From NCBI GenBank assembly GCA_025153445.1, contig JANZNS010000006.1, positions 1-64,000 on the forward strand: 64,000 bases of DNA, read 5' to 3'. Positions 10,406 through 20,600 of this stretch are shown here, piece after piece. A program made the translations under genes and the position numbers. The DNA comes from Marinobacter sp. BGYM27 (GTDB taxonomy: Bacteria; Pseudomonadota; Gammaproteobacteria; Pseudomonadales; Oleiphilaceae). The notes beneath the pieces were generated by a model that was not told where the DNA came from, made no database searches, and saw only the letters and a list, made by a program, of their open reading frames with translations. The first letter of the stretch is position 1. Each line of letters starts with the position of its first letter.

Positions 10406-11233
10406 ATGAGATCAGTGTTTCACTTACTGCTGCTATCAGCATTATTCGTTGTGGCCGGCTGCGCCTCAAAACCCGAGGAAGTGCTTTCCGAAGAAGCCTA
10501 CTACGAGCAGGCTCACAGCGCGATGGAGTCCGGCAATTTCAATGAGGCCGAAACCAACCTTGAAGCGCTGGAAACCTATTATCCGTTTGGTCGCTACGCG
10601 GAACAGGCCCAACTCGACCTGATCTATTCCCGCTACCAGAACCTTGATCTGGAAGGCGCACGGGCGGCGGCTGATCGTTTTCTGCGACTGAACCCCCAAA
10701 GCGAACACGCCGATTACGCCATGTATATGCGCGGCATCGCTTCCTACAATCTGGATATCAGTCTTGCGAGCAAGTTCTTCCCGATTGATACCACCGAGCG
10801 CGACCCGGGCGAACAGCGCCAGGCCTTCCGGGACTTTTCCGCGCTACTCGATCGCTACCCCGCCAGCGAGTATGCTCCCGACGCCCGCCAGAGAATGATC
10901 GCCATCCGCAACCGGCTTGCGGCGCTGGAACTGCACGCAGCCCGCTATTACATCAAGCGCCAGGCCTATGCTGCAGCCAACAACCGTGCCCGCCATGTGG
11001 TTGAGAACTTCCCCAACACCCCAGCGGTGGAAGAGGCGCTGATTATTCTGGCGGATACCTACAAATTTCTGGACCTGAACAAGGCCGCAAACGATGCTAT
11101 TGCATTGCTGGCAATCAACTACCCGCAAAGTAAAGCCTTCGACGACAACATGAAGTACGTGCCAAGCTCGATCAAACGGGAAGAGCGCTCCATAAAAAGC
11201 GTTATTACCTTCGGCCTGATGGGGGACGAGTAA
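10406..11233 (+). CDS. bamD: Outer membrane assembly lipoprotein BamD
   Basis: BamD is an essential lipoprotein of the BAM complex, which inserts beta-barrel proteins into the outer membrane; it recognises barrel signals and docks BamA. The 275-residue precursor has a lipoprotein signal peptide with lipobox VAGC (cysteine near residue 19), followed by five TPR-like repeats rich in Tyr/Phe/Ala (for example YYEQAHSAMESGNFNEAETNL). Length fits the family (ComL/YfiO). It is divergent from rluD and convergent with nadE. Confidence 0.95.
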   Translation: MRSVFHLLLLSALFVVAGCASKPEEVLSEEAYYEQAHSAMESGNFNEAETNLEALETYYPFGRYAEQAQLDLIYSRYQNLDLEGARAAADRFLRLNPQSEHADYAMYMRGIASYNLDISLASKFFPIDTTERDPGEQRQAFRDFSALLDRYPASEYAPDARQRMIAIRNRLAALELHAARYYIKRQAYAAANNRARHVVENFPNTPAVEEALIILADTYKFLDLNKAANDAIALLAINYPQSKAFDDNMKYVPSSIKREERSIKSVITFGLMGDE

Positions 11234-11279
11234 CGCCCCCTCGCCCCTGCCAACGGCACTCCTGACTGGAAGCCGGGAT

Positions 11280-12932
11280 TTATTTCCCTGGCTTCCAGCC
11301 ATTCGTGATCGGATAACGACGATCCTTGCCAAAGCCCCGCTCTGAGATTCTTACACCTATCGGTGCCTGACGACGCTTGTATTCATTAATGTCCACCAGG
11401 CGAACAACCCGCTCGACATCTTCACGGACAAACCCTTCAGCGATAATCGCCTCAACGCTTAAATCGCGCTCGATATAAGCATGCAGGATCTGATCCAGCA
11501 CATCGTATCCCGGCAGGCTGTCTTCATCTTTCTGGTCTGGTGCCAGCTCAGCCGAGGGTGGTCGTGTAATAACCCGCTCCGGAATCACCTCCGAACGCGT
11601 GTTGCGGTGCCATGCAAGACGAAACACCAACGTTTTAGGGACATCTTTAAGCACATCAAAGCCACCCGCCATGTCGCCATACAGCGTTGAATAGCCCACC
11701 GACATCTCACTTTTGTTACCTGTCGTCAGCACCAACGAACCGAACTTGTTCGACAGTGACATGAGCAACACGCCGCGAAGCCTGGCCTGCAGATTCTCTT
11801 CGGTCGTATCAGGTTGCGTGCCTTCAAATGGCGCGCTGAGTGTTTCCATAAATGCTTCGTACATGGGCTCGATCGAGAATACGTCGTATTGCACGCCCAT
11901 GGCTTTGGCCTGCGCAGCGGCGTCCTCAATGCTCATTTCAGCGGTATAGCGAAACGGCATCATCACAGCGCGCACCCGGTCAGGGCCCAGCGCATCGGCC
12001 GCTACCGCAAGCGTGACGGCCGAATCGATACCACCGGACAGCCCCAGCACCACGGATTTAAATCCGTTTTTATTAACATAATCGCGCACTCCCAACACCA
12101 GGGCATCGTACACATTCTGTTCCAGCGAAGGCTCAGAAATAGCGGGTTGAGGTACCGGCTGGCAATGTTCATCGGCCAGAAACTCGACCGGGAAGAGCCC
12201 CTCGGCAAATTGCGGCACTTCAACAGAAAGGGCCCCGGACCGATCGAACACCATGGAACCGCCATCAAACACCAACTCGTCCTGCCCGCCAACGAGATTG
12301 ACGTAGACGATGCTCACCTGATTATCCCGGGCACGCCGCTCCAGAAGTGCTTTCCTCCGCCCCTGCTTGCCGCTGTCATACGGCGATGCATTAAGATTGA
12401 GCACTAGTTTCGCCCCGGCCTGTGCGGCCTGCTCGACCGGACCGTCATTCCAGATGTCCTCACAGACCGTCAAGCCTACCGGCACGCCTTGAATCATGAC
12501 CACGCAAGGCTCTTTACCCTCGGCAAAGTAGCGTTTTTCGTCAAACACCTGGAAGTTTGGCAACTGCTGTTTGCAGTATGTGGCCAGTACCTTGCCTGCC
12601 TCGATCACAACGGCCGCGTTATACAACAGGCCCTGCTTGCGCACTGGCGCACCTACTACCAATGTTGCCGGAAGATGGGCGCTGGCGAGCAGATTGAACG
12701 CATCCTCCAGTCGTGCATCAAGACTAGGGCGAAGCAATAAATCTTCCGGCGGATAGCCGGTAAGGCACAGCTCCGGAAAAACAACGATATCAGCGCCCTG
12801 ATCGGCAATCGCCTTTTTCGCGGCTGCCAGTACGCGCTCGGCATTACCCGGAAGATCGCCCACCATAAAATCGATTTGCGCCATGGTGATCGTCAGCCGC
12901 TTTTGCGACGTCGGGTCGATCTGATCCTGCAT
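11280..12932 (-). CDS. nadE: Glutamine-dependent NAD+ synthase
   Basis: This enzyme makes the final step of NAD synthesis, amidating nicotinic acid adenine dinucleotide with glutamine nitrogen and ATP. The 550-residue protein joins an N-terminal carbon-nitrogen hydrolase (glutaminase) domain with catalytic triad E54, K121 and C157 to a C-terminal synthetase domain with the ATP-binding P-loop SGGIDS at 299-304. Ammonia is channelled between the two. GGAGAG lies 7 bases before the chosen ATG. It is divergent from pilS. Confidence 0.95.
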   Translation of the reverse strand: MQDQIDPTSQKRLTITMAQIDFMVGDLPGNAERVLAAAKKAIADQGADIVVFPELCLTGYPPEDLLLRPSLDARLEDAFNLLASAHLPATLVVGAPVRKQGLLYNAAVVIEAGKVLATYCKQQLPNFQVFDEKRYFAEGKEPCVVMIQGVPVGLTVCEDIWNDGPVEQAAQAGAKLVLNLNASPYDSGKQGRRKALLERRARDNQVSIVYVNLVGGQDELVFDGGSMVFDRSGALSVEVPQFAEGLFPVEFLADEHCQPVPQPAISEPSLEQNVYDALVLGVRDYVNKNGFKSVVLGLSGGIDSAVTLAVAADALGPDRVRAVMMPFRYTAEMSIEDAAAQAKAMGVQYDVFSIEPMYEAFMETLSAPFEGTQPDTTEENLQARLRGVLLMSLSNKFGSLVLTTGNKSEMSVGYSTLYGDMAGGFDVLKDVPKTLVFRLAWHRNTRSEVIPERVITRPPSAELAPDQKDEDSLPGYDVLDQILHAYIERDLSVEAIIAEGFVREDVERVVRLVDINEYKRRQAPIGVRISERGFGKDRRYPITNGWKPGK

Positions 12933-13119
12933 TATTTCACTCTCCTGTCCTGGCCCGGGTCTGCGAACGGGCCGTCATTCTCACGATGCAACGCGCAAAT
13001 GGTCGCGCTCTGAACTGTCCAATTGCGGGCTCAAACCGCTATTATACCTACCACAGCAGTACAACGCCCGACCGTCTCCGGGCATTGGCTTCCTACTTTC
13101 GGACGGATATGAGCATTTC

Positions 13120-14757
13120 ATGACCACCGACAGCGTTAACCGTACCAGTCCCGACAACCTCGACGACCTGCAGAGCCCCCGGGCCCGCCTTTTCAGGATC
13201 TATAACTATTATCGGGTCGTCATCAGCCTGATTCTTACTGCGTTGCTATTTGTTGATCCCGAAACACTCGACAACAAATTCCGGATGACCGAAGCCTACG
13301 AGGTCACCACACTATCCTATCTGGGGATCAATCTGTTTCTGGCGCTGGTCATGATGGCCGGCGCCAAGCCTAACCAGCGGCATATCACGCTGTCGATACT
13401 GATCGACATCATCGTGCTTCACAGCTTGCTGATTTCGAGCGTGGGTATGACAGGCGGCCTGGCAAATCTGGTCATCGTCTCCGTTGCGGCCGGCAACATT
13501 CTCACACCCAGCCGCATGGGCCTGTTTTACGCGGCGCTGGCCGCGATTGGCTCATTAGGCGTGTCCATATGGTCGGTACTGACGTTAAACGCAGATGCCG
13601 ATGAGATTGTCCGCGCCGGTTCTCTCGGAATTCTCTATTTCGCGGCTGCCTTTATTCTGCAGAGCGTTACGCGCCGCATGCTGCACAGCGAAGAGCTCGC
13701 CACATCACGCGCACGCAGCCTGCTGGAGTTGGAGCAGATCAACCAACAGATTATCCAGCGGATGCGCACCGGTATTGTCGTCACCGACCGATTCGGCGAC
13801 GTCAGACTTGGCAACGCCGCGGCCCATGAACTGCTGTTTGGCGAGCGGGATCAGGCATCCGCCATGCAGCAACTCCCCCCTCAACTCCGCCAGCGCCTTG
13901 ATCAATGGATAGAGCGGCCCGGCATGCGAACTGAGCCTTTTCAGGCCAAGCCGGTCGCCCCAATGCTGCAGGCCAACTTCACGCGTTTGCATCAGGAGCG
14001 CGGCGATCAGATCCTGATTTTCATTGAGGACATGAGCAAGGTAACGCTGCAGGCGCAGCAGATGAAACTGGCGTCACTGGGCCGGTTAACGGCTGGCATA
14101 GCACACGAGATCCGAAACCCCCTGGGCGCTATCAGCCACGCCGCGCAACTGCTGAATGAATCGACGACCTATGATGCAGGTGATCGCAAGATGGTCGACA
14201 TCATCCAACGTCACTCCCAGCGCGTGAACAGTATCATCGAAAACGTTCTCGACCTGTCCCGCCGCCGCCCTGCCGATAGTCAGTTAGTGGACGCCGGCTA
14301 CTGGCTAAAAGAATTTGTCGAAGACTACGGACAGAGCGCCGAGCACCGCCCTGACAACGAGCGACCGCAGATTTCACTGGAGATAGCCGAGCAACAGGCA
14401 CCCGCCCGGTTCGATACCAGCCAGATGGCTCAGGTACTTGTGAACCTCTGCGACAACGGCTTACGCTACAGCCTTGCGCAGACCGGCAAGGCGACACTGA
14501 CATTACGGGTAGGAACCAGCGCTGACGGAGAACGCTGCTTTATTGATGTACAGGATCAGGGCACTGGCATTTCAGATGACCAGCAGGAGCACATATTTGA
14601 GCCGTTCTACACCACCGATCAAAGTGGAACCGGCCTTGGCCTTTACCTCGCCCGCGAGCTTTGCGAAGCCAATCAGGCTCATCTGTCACTGCTGGAAAAC
14701 GATGAACCCGGCTGCTGTTTTCGAATCACATTTGCACACCACGGGCGCCTGATCTGA
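13120..14757 (+). CDS. pilS: Two-component sensor kinase PilS
   Basis: PilS is an inner-membrane histidine kinase that controls type IV pilin expression by sensing pilin levels in the membrane and phosphorylating PilR. The 545-residue protein has six predicted membrane helices (about 30-190), a PAS-like region (about 205-310), the phospho-acceptor H329 in GIAHEIRNPLGAISHA, and a HATPase domain with N-box (VLVNLCDNGLRYS) and G-boxes (DQGTGI, GTGLGLYLA). The stop overlaps the first possible pilR ATG (TGATG), so the pair is translationally coupled. Confidence 0.94.
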   Translation: MTTDSVNRTSPDNLDDLQSPRARLFRIYNYYRVVISLILTALLFVDPETLDNKFRMTEAYEVTTLSYLGINLFLALVMMAGAKPNQRHITLSILIDIIVLHSLLISSVGMTGGLANLVIVSVAAGNILTPSRMGLFYAALAAIGSLGVSIWSVLTLNADADEIVRAGSLGILYFAAAFILQSVTRRMLHSEELATSRARSLLELEQINQQIIQRMRTGIVVTDRFGDVRLGNAAAHELLFGERDQASAMQQLPPQLRQRLDQWIERPGMRTEPFQAKPVAPMLQANFTRLHQERGDQILIFIEDMSKVTLQAQQMKLASLGRLTAGIAHEIRNPLGAISHAAQLLNESTTYDAGDRKMVDIIQRHSQRVNSIIENVLDLSRRRPADSQLVDAGYWLKEFVEDYGQSAEHRPDNERPQISLEIAEQQAPARFDTSQMAQVLVNLCDNGLRYSLAQTGKATLTLRVGTSADGERCFIDVQDQGTGISDDQQEHIFEPFYTTDQSGTGLGLYLARELCEANQAHLSLLENDEPGCCFRITFAHHGRLI

Positions 14758-16175
14758 TGCCCGACACCACAACAAGGACGAAACACCACACCATGAACAC
14801 TCCAACAGCGCTCATTATCGACGATGAACCGGATATTCGGGAATTGCTCGAAATAACGCTGACGCGCATGGGCATTTCAGTGACCACCGCTGCGGACATT
14901 ACATCGGCCAAAGCCCATCTCAAGGCGCAGCCTCCCCAGCTTTGCCTGACCGACATGAACCTGCCCGATGGTAACGGTATTGATCTGGTGCAGTGGATTC
15001 AACAGACCTGCCCGCAAACCCCGGTCGCCGTTATTACCGCTTACGGCAGCATGGACACCGCCATTGAAGCACTCAAGGCTGGTGCGTTTGACTTCGTTTC
15101 CAAACCCGTCGAACTCCCTCGTCTGCGGGAGCTCATACAAAGTGCTCTGAAACTGTCAGAGCCGGCCAGCCCTGACGACTCAGACGACCACCAGGGCCTG
15201 CTGCTTGGGGAATCAGAAGGTATTCGGCGACTGCGAGGCCAAACCCGAAAGTTAGCCCGGAGCCAGGCGCCGGTTTTCATCAGTGGCGAATCAGGCAGTG
15301 GTAAGGAACTGGTCGCCCGAATGATCCACATGCAAGGCCCACGCAAAGACGGACCATTCATTGCCGTAAACTGCGGTGCAATTCCCACGGAATTGATGGA
15401 AAGCGAGTTTTTTGGTCATCGCAAGGGGAGCTTTACGGGCGCAACCGATAATAAACCAGGCCTGTTTCGGGATGCTGATGGCGGTACCTTGTTTCTGGAT
15501 GAAGTCGCCGACCTGCCGCTGGCAATGCAGGTCAAGCTGCTTCGCGCTATTCAGGAAAAAGCAGTGAGACCGGTTGGCGACTCCAAGGAAACGCCGGTCG
15601 ATATTCGCATCCTCAGTGCCACCCATCGGGACCTGCCACAACTGGTGCAGGAAAATAGTTTTCGTCAGGACCTGTTTTATCGAATCAACGTCATAGAGCT
15701 TGCAGTACCACCGCTGCGGGAACGCCAGGACGATATTGCCTTGCTGGCCAACCACATCCTCAGGCGACTGGCAAAAGACTACGAATGCGAACCCGCCCGG
15801 CTAACACCTGCCGCAGCCGATGTCCTGCGATCACACCCATTCCCCGGCAATGTGAGGGAGCTTGAGAACATCCTGGAACGCGCGTTCACGCTATGCGACC
15901 TGGATGACATCGATGCTCATGACCTTCACCTGGGCACCATGCCATCGGATACGCCCCGACCGGCCAACAGCGATAACAGCTCGGTTCTGCCGAACGCGCC
16001 CGCACTACCAGACGATGGCGAAGTGGATCTGGAAAACTATCTCGAAAACATCGAACGACAGGCGATTGAAAAGGCGCTGGAGACAACTCGCTGGAACAAA
16101 ACGGCCGCTGCAAAAAAGCTGGGGATCAGCTTTCGGGCGTTAAGGTACAAGTTGAAGAAGTTGGGGATGGAGTAA
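14757..16175 (+). CDS. pilR: Sigma-54 dependent response regulator PilR
   Basis: PilR activates sigma-54 (RpoN) promoters, classically that of the major pilin pilA. The protein has a receiver domain with acidic pocket DDEPD and phospho-acceptor D66 (LCLTDMNLPDG), an AAA+ domain with Walker A GESGSGKE and the sigma-54 contact loop GSFTGA, and a C-terminal Fis-type helix-turn-helix (NKTAAAKKLGISFRALRYKL). A start at 14793 (MNTPTALIIDDEPD, 460 residues) is also possible and looks more like the family N-terminus. No major pilin gene is in the window, so its main target lies elsewhere. Confidence 0.94.
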   Translation: MPDTTTRTKHHTMNTPTALIIDDEPDIRELLEITLTRMGISVTTAADITSAKAHLKAQPPQLCLTDMNLPDGNGIDLVQWIQQTCPQTPVAVITAYGSMDTAIEALKAGAFDFVSKPVELPRLRELIQSALKLSEPASPDDSDDHQGLLLGESEGIRRLRGQTRKLARSQAPVFISGESGSGKELVARMIHMQGPRKDGPFIAVNCGAIPTELMESEFFGHRKGSFTGATDNKPGLFRDADGGTLFLDEVADLPLAMQVKLLRAIQEKAVRPVGDSKETPVDIRILSATHRDLPQLVQENSFRQDLFYRINVIELAVPPLRERQDDIALLANHILRRLAKDYECEPARLTPAAADVLRSHPFPGNVRELENILERAFTLCDLDDIDAHDLHLGTMPSDTPRPANSDNSSVLPNAPALPDDGEVDLENYLENIERQAIEKALETTRWNKTAAAKKLGISFRALRYKLKKLGME

Positions 16176-16243
16176 GCAAATACTCACGAAAAGCGTATGG
16201 AAAAGCTTATGGTTTGAAGAGCTATAGCAGTCTAGGGTGTGAT

Positions 16244-16259
16244 CGGCAAACATAATGCT
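16244..16259 (+). promoter_or_regulatory. Possible sigma-54 promoter before fimT
   Basis: CGGCAAACATAATGCT has the invariant GG and GC elements with exactly 10 bases between them, and 8-9 of the 11 defined consensus bases match. It lies about 60 bases upstream of the fimT ATG, directly behind pilR. The 144-base gap holds no other gene. Confidence 0.3.
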
Positions 16260-16319
16260 GGGAAGCAATAGCTCCCCCCTGCAGATACCCTCACATCTAA
16301 TTACAAGGTGATTTCAAGG

Positions 16320-16883
16320 ATGAAATCAACACCAAGGCATTCGGGCTTTACACTTGCAGAACTAATCATCACGCTTCTCATCGTTTCCATTCTGATTTTT
16401 ATCGCAACGCCTTCGGTATCAGCATTGATAGATGATGCTCAACGCAAATCAGCGGTTCATGACATCCTTAACGTTATGGCTACGGCCCGACAGCAAGCGA
16501 TCATGTCCCAGCAAATATTGACGCTTTGCCCTATCAATTCGTCAAATACCTGCGGCAAAGATTGGAACAGCAATCTATCCCTTTTCGTCGACCCGGACAA
16601 TCAACGAAAACTAACACCCACCACCCGGATCGTCCGCACTCTTCCACCCCCAGAGACTGGCTCTTTGAGAGTCCGATCTCTATCGAAAAGCTATTTTCAG
16701 TATAGACCGAACGGACGGATACTCAGTGATCTCGGAAATATCACGTGGTGCCCCGACTCCAATGACGAACGGAAAGCTGCCCATTTGATTATTAGCCGCG
16801 GTGGGCGCATACGAATCGCCGGGGATGCCGATTCTGACGGCATCCCCGAAGGAGCAAATGGCGCAAACATAATCTGCCAGTGA
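16320..16883 (+). CDS. fimT: Type IV pseudopilin FimT (GspH family)
   Basis: This 187-residue protein is a GspH/FimT-family minor pilin. The class III signal peptide is cleaved after G9 (SGFTLAEL), giving F at +1 and Glu at +5, followed by the hydrophobic pilin helix. The C-terminal part contains GRIR at residues 162-165, a GRxR motif known in FimT proteins of naturally transformable bacteria to bind DNA. Four or more cysteines (C70, C78, C144, C186) may pair. The ATG at 16320 has AGGTGA 8 bases upstream. It follows pilR and is convergent with pilE, 25 bases away. Confidence 0.85.
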   Translation: MKSTPRHSGFTLAELIITLLIVSILIFIATPSVSALIDDAQRKSAVHDILNVMATARQQAIMSQQILTLCPINSSNTCGKDWNSNLSLFVDPDNQRKLTPTTRIVRTLPPPETGSLRVRSLSKSYFQYRPNGRILSDLGNITWCPDSNDERKAAHLIISRGGRIRIAGDADSDGIPEGANGANIICQ

Positions 16884-16908
16884 ACAACAGACAAGCGCCT
16901 CAACTCGT

Positions 16909-17313
16909 TTACCAGCAGTTTGCAGGGGTCCGCGCGCCCGTCTGGTTAACCGTTAAGGTTCCACATGCGTCATTTGCCTGATCCCCAGTGGGTACAGCCT
17001 GCAAAACATACGCTGCCTGAGTTGTCGAACCGTTTACAAGGCTCAGGTTATAGAAAGCCGTACCGCTTTGTGGCGATTGGGTAAACGGCAAAGCGGGCGG
17101 GTTCCCCCCATTCAGGTAGGAAAAGTTAGCCGAATACTGGCGCTCCATCCACTGAGCAATCTCCATCAACTCTGCCTGAGCAGTAGCACGCCGAGTCTCC
17201 CTGACATTATTCAGATATGACGGATATGCAATTGCAGCAATTATTCCAATGATAGCGACAACTATCATTAGCTCCATTAAAGAGAAGCCTTTGTTATTTC
17301 TCACTTCGCTCAT
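16909..17313 (-). CDS. pilE: Minor type IV pilin PilE
   Basis: PilE belongs to the minor-pilin priming complex and links it to the pilus fibre. The 134-residue prepilin has a short leader ending at G9 and a mature N-terminus FSLMELMIVVAIIGIIAAIAYP with Glu at +5. Two C-terminal cysteines (in DACGT and ANCW) form the typical D-region disulfide. AGGAG lies just upstream of the ATG. It is the last gene of the fimU-pilV-pilW-pilX-pilY1-pilY2-pilE order known from Pseudomonas, where the same name is used; it is not the major pilin of Neisseria. Confidence 0.88.
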   Translation of the reverse strand: MSEVRNNKGFSLMELMIVVAIIGIIAAIAYPSYLNNVRETRRATAQAELMEIAQWMERQYSANFSYLNGGNPPALPFTQSPQSGTAFYNLSLVNGSTTQAAYVLQAVPTGDQANDACGTLTVNQTGARTPANCW

Positions 17314-17332
17314 TACTCCTGAGTCGTAGTTC

Positions 17333-17653
17333 TTATAGCGTTGTCACTTCCAATAGGTAAACAACACCTGTTTTATCATCACGCTCCGCAACGAAAGACT
17401 TCAGATGCTGCCCCTGCCGAAGGATGCTCAATGCCGCTGCGCCAGAAACTGACTGACCATTAATTTTCAGATCCATCGCAGGAACCATCTCCTGATCATT
17501 TATTACGATAGTGCCCTCAGCGGCGTGCACGTAATGGATTTCGCCCTGTCGGTCCTGCTCATCAGGGGATACCCCTGACAGATCTTGAGCCGAAACCAAA
17601 GGTACCCAGAACAAAAGTGTGAAAACCACAGCAACGTTCACAAGCGCTCTCAT
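17333..17653 (-). CDS. pilY2: PilY2-like secreted protein
   Basis: This small protein of 106 residues has a signal peptide (MRALVNVAVVFTLL, cleaved near VSA-Q) and a mature domain of about 83 residues without cysteines or membrane segments. The name rests mainly on position: pilY2 of P. aeruginosa encodes a small protein between pilY1 and pilE. The ATG at 17653 has GGAG 8 bases upstream; an upstream in-frame start at 17713 would overlap pilY1 and is less likely. Its exact role in pilus assembly is unclear even where studied. Confidence 0.7.
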   Translation of the reverse strand: MRALVNVAVVFTLLFWVPLVSAQDLSGVSPDEQDRQGEIHYVHAAEGTIVINDQEMVPAMDLKINGQSVSGAAALSILRQGQHLKSFVAERDDKTGVVYLLEVTTL

Positions 17654-17691
17654 TGTCTTTACTCCGGTCAAGGTAACTATTATTGCAGGAC

Positions 17692-20600
17692 TCATTCCAC
17701 CAACTCGTGCCACCCGCGGCGGCCAGCGCCAGGCGCGGCTCCGCTCATCGGCGGAATTTCCTTTATATCGACTGTTCCAGCGCCACCACCGCCACCGCCA
17801 CCTGACGTGAACCGGTAATTACCCAATATAGTCGACTGATTGGTCAACCCGTCTGTCTGGTAGCCACTAACCGATGTCGAAAAGTCCAGAAAAGCTTTGT
17901 CAGTAGGTGTTTTCCCGTCGAGACCAAAGGCCATTATCCAACCGCTCCCGCCTCCGGTGCAGGGGTTTTGATCAGGAATAATCGAATTGAGATAAACATA
18001 ATCCCCTCTCAATTGCGGACTCACTACAGCGCGTTCGCCGGCGGTTGGGAAATTGGCATACCAGCCCTTAACACTGCTGAAATCGATCGCATCACCATTC
18101 GAGTAACGAACGTTATTGGTAACACCCTCAACGGTAAGTGTGCCCTCTGTGAGAGTTCGCTGAACGAGGTTCGCCAACACAATACCGGCGCCTCCTCTAT
18201 CCCATATGCCGTATACGCTTTGCGTCGACGTATCTGTTACATCTGCCGTTTCAAAGTACTGCCCGGTACCGAAGTAAACGAGCAAATTAGGTTCATTTCC
18301 GGCCCGGGGCATCTCTTTGTTGGCGGCAACGACGGGAGCCGCTGTAATTGCTTGTCCCGATGCAGCAGAGAAAAGTGGCACAGGTGTGGAGCCCGTTTTA
18401 TAGGTCGCTCCCCAGGCTCCAGCAGCGTCCACCGATGCAACCCAAACGTTTCCGTCCAAATCACCGGCATAAATTCTGTCCGTTATATAATCACCAGTGG
18501 TGTCCAAAGCCGTAAGCGGCGAGAGACCATCTCCTCCAGTTTCAAATTCGATATACCTGACGTCCCCGGCGTCCCAGCTGCCATCCATGCCGCCTTCAAT
18601 GTCAAGCATGAAGAATCCGCTCGATGCAGTATCCGCGTTGTAGCCGTTGGATAAGAACGCAGTCCAACGCACATCAGTAGTTCCCCAACGGGCCTTGGAA
18701 ATAATCGGCGCCTGCGTTACATAGCCGAGACGACTATCATCAGCCTCAGAAAACTCCCAGAGTGCAATGGATTGCGCATTTGCGTCAGAGAAATTGGCAG
18801 GTGAAGTCACATCCAGCGCAAATATACCCTTCGCTCCGGCCCGGCCTCCACCGACAATGATTGTGCGCCAATCAGGATCCAACGTAAGCGCTCCATTAGC
18901 TTGCTTACCTTTAGTAAAGATATCTTGTTGACGCATCTCCAAATCAACATAGAAACGGTGTTGGTAATCAGGATCAGCAAGGAAATGCAGCCCGGCATTT
19001 TGGTCCGTTGAATAGACAAACTCGGGAATGTATGCCAACACCTCATTTCCACCGGAATCAAGCGCATTGAAGCCGTGAACCATACCGTCATTGGATCCAG
19101 AGTAAACAACAGGAGTCCTGGATTTTTTGGCGGTCACAAAGTCAGAAAACCGCTTTGAATCTGTACCAAAAGGAGCTGCGTCCGGCCAAACCGCTCGAGG
19201 CGCGCCCACAAACTCCGGCGAGGAATTAACGATTGACCCAAGCCGACTGGTGCGCTTGCGGAAATTAACACCATCTTCCAGCGATCGATCACCGCGGATA
19301 AAGCCAAGACGTTGCTGTGCAACAGCATTAGTTGCGCCGCCATACTTCAGGTCATTCTTTGCAGGTGTAGAGAGATTGGCCCATTGAAAAGTGGTGCCTA
19401 CGTTATTAGCCATAGTAAGAATAGTCCGCGGAGACGTCGTCAAATCCCGGCTATCCAGCAACTGCTTCGCTGACCAGCCATCGCCAGCGGCAATGGCATC
19501 ATCAAAGTTCGGCACAACAGGTGAATCAGTTCCACCCAGCTTTGCTGCCTTTATATCACCGGTCCAACCGTTGGGGTCAAACTGTGCAGAAAATATCAGC
19601 CCACCTTGCTGAAAAGAGGACACGTCAAATTCAACTGCTGTGGAAGAACCCGCTTCTGCCACGATCAAATCGACTGTTTTCTTCAACTCAGTCGCAAAAG
19701 TATTCGAGTCCGAGGCACTAAAGAAACCACCCCGACCATTAACTGCCGCGTGGAGCATGTCGTTAATTTTATCTTCATTGTTTGAACCGCCCCACCAATT
19801 AATAGCACTTTCACTCGCAATTGCATTAAATGCGGAAACCGGATCAACAGTACCGCTAACCCCTAACCCTACAGTGTACGAAACCATATGCTGCCAGAAG
19901 GCAGGATTTTTATCCGAGGTCGGCACATAATTATCTATGCCAGTCTGCAGATCACGATTCCAGTAATACATTGCCACGTCGGCCAGCGTATAACTATTGC
20001 GGTTATCTTTAAACGGATCTTTAGCGACATATTGATATGTCTTTCCATCGGGGCCGTTAATATTAGGTCCCGAGTTATCGTCAGCTTTATAAACATTCCC
20101 GCTGGGATTACTACCACCATAGTATCCATCAGACATCAGTATTGTATAAGACAGCCTGCATTCGCGCGTCGGATTTGTCGAACTGACATTTGTACCCGGG
20201 TTGTCTGACCAAGCCCGAGCACTACCTTCATAATACTTTCCCGCCCCTTCCAAAGCTCGCCTCAAAGGTGTACCACCGCTAGCCGGTGCATCATAGAGCC
20301 AATCCAGAAAATCCTCCCGCCTGGCGCTCGTATACTCCCTGACGCCCTCTTGGACCCCACGCACTCCACTTGCACCATCTATATTATTGGTACTGCCTCC
20401 ATCGTAATTAATGCGCCCCCAGCCCAAACGGAAGTTTGGCGGAAGGTCATAAAAAGCCTCACTAATCCCTGCTCTCGCCGCTTTGATACGGGTATTATAA
20501 AATGAATACCAATTTGCAAAGTTCTGTTTTTCCTCATCACTTCCTAAAGTTAAAAAAACCACAGTGTAGCAAGCGTCATTCTTTGGATTTGAATCGCAAA

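Noticed and set aside
17749..17810. Triplet repeat in the PilY1 glycine tract
   Set aside because: The seven glycines use mixed codons, and length changes would keep the frame, so it is a flexible linker rather than a switch.
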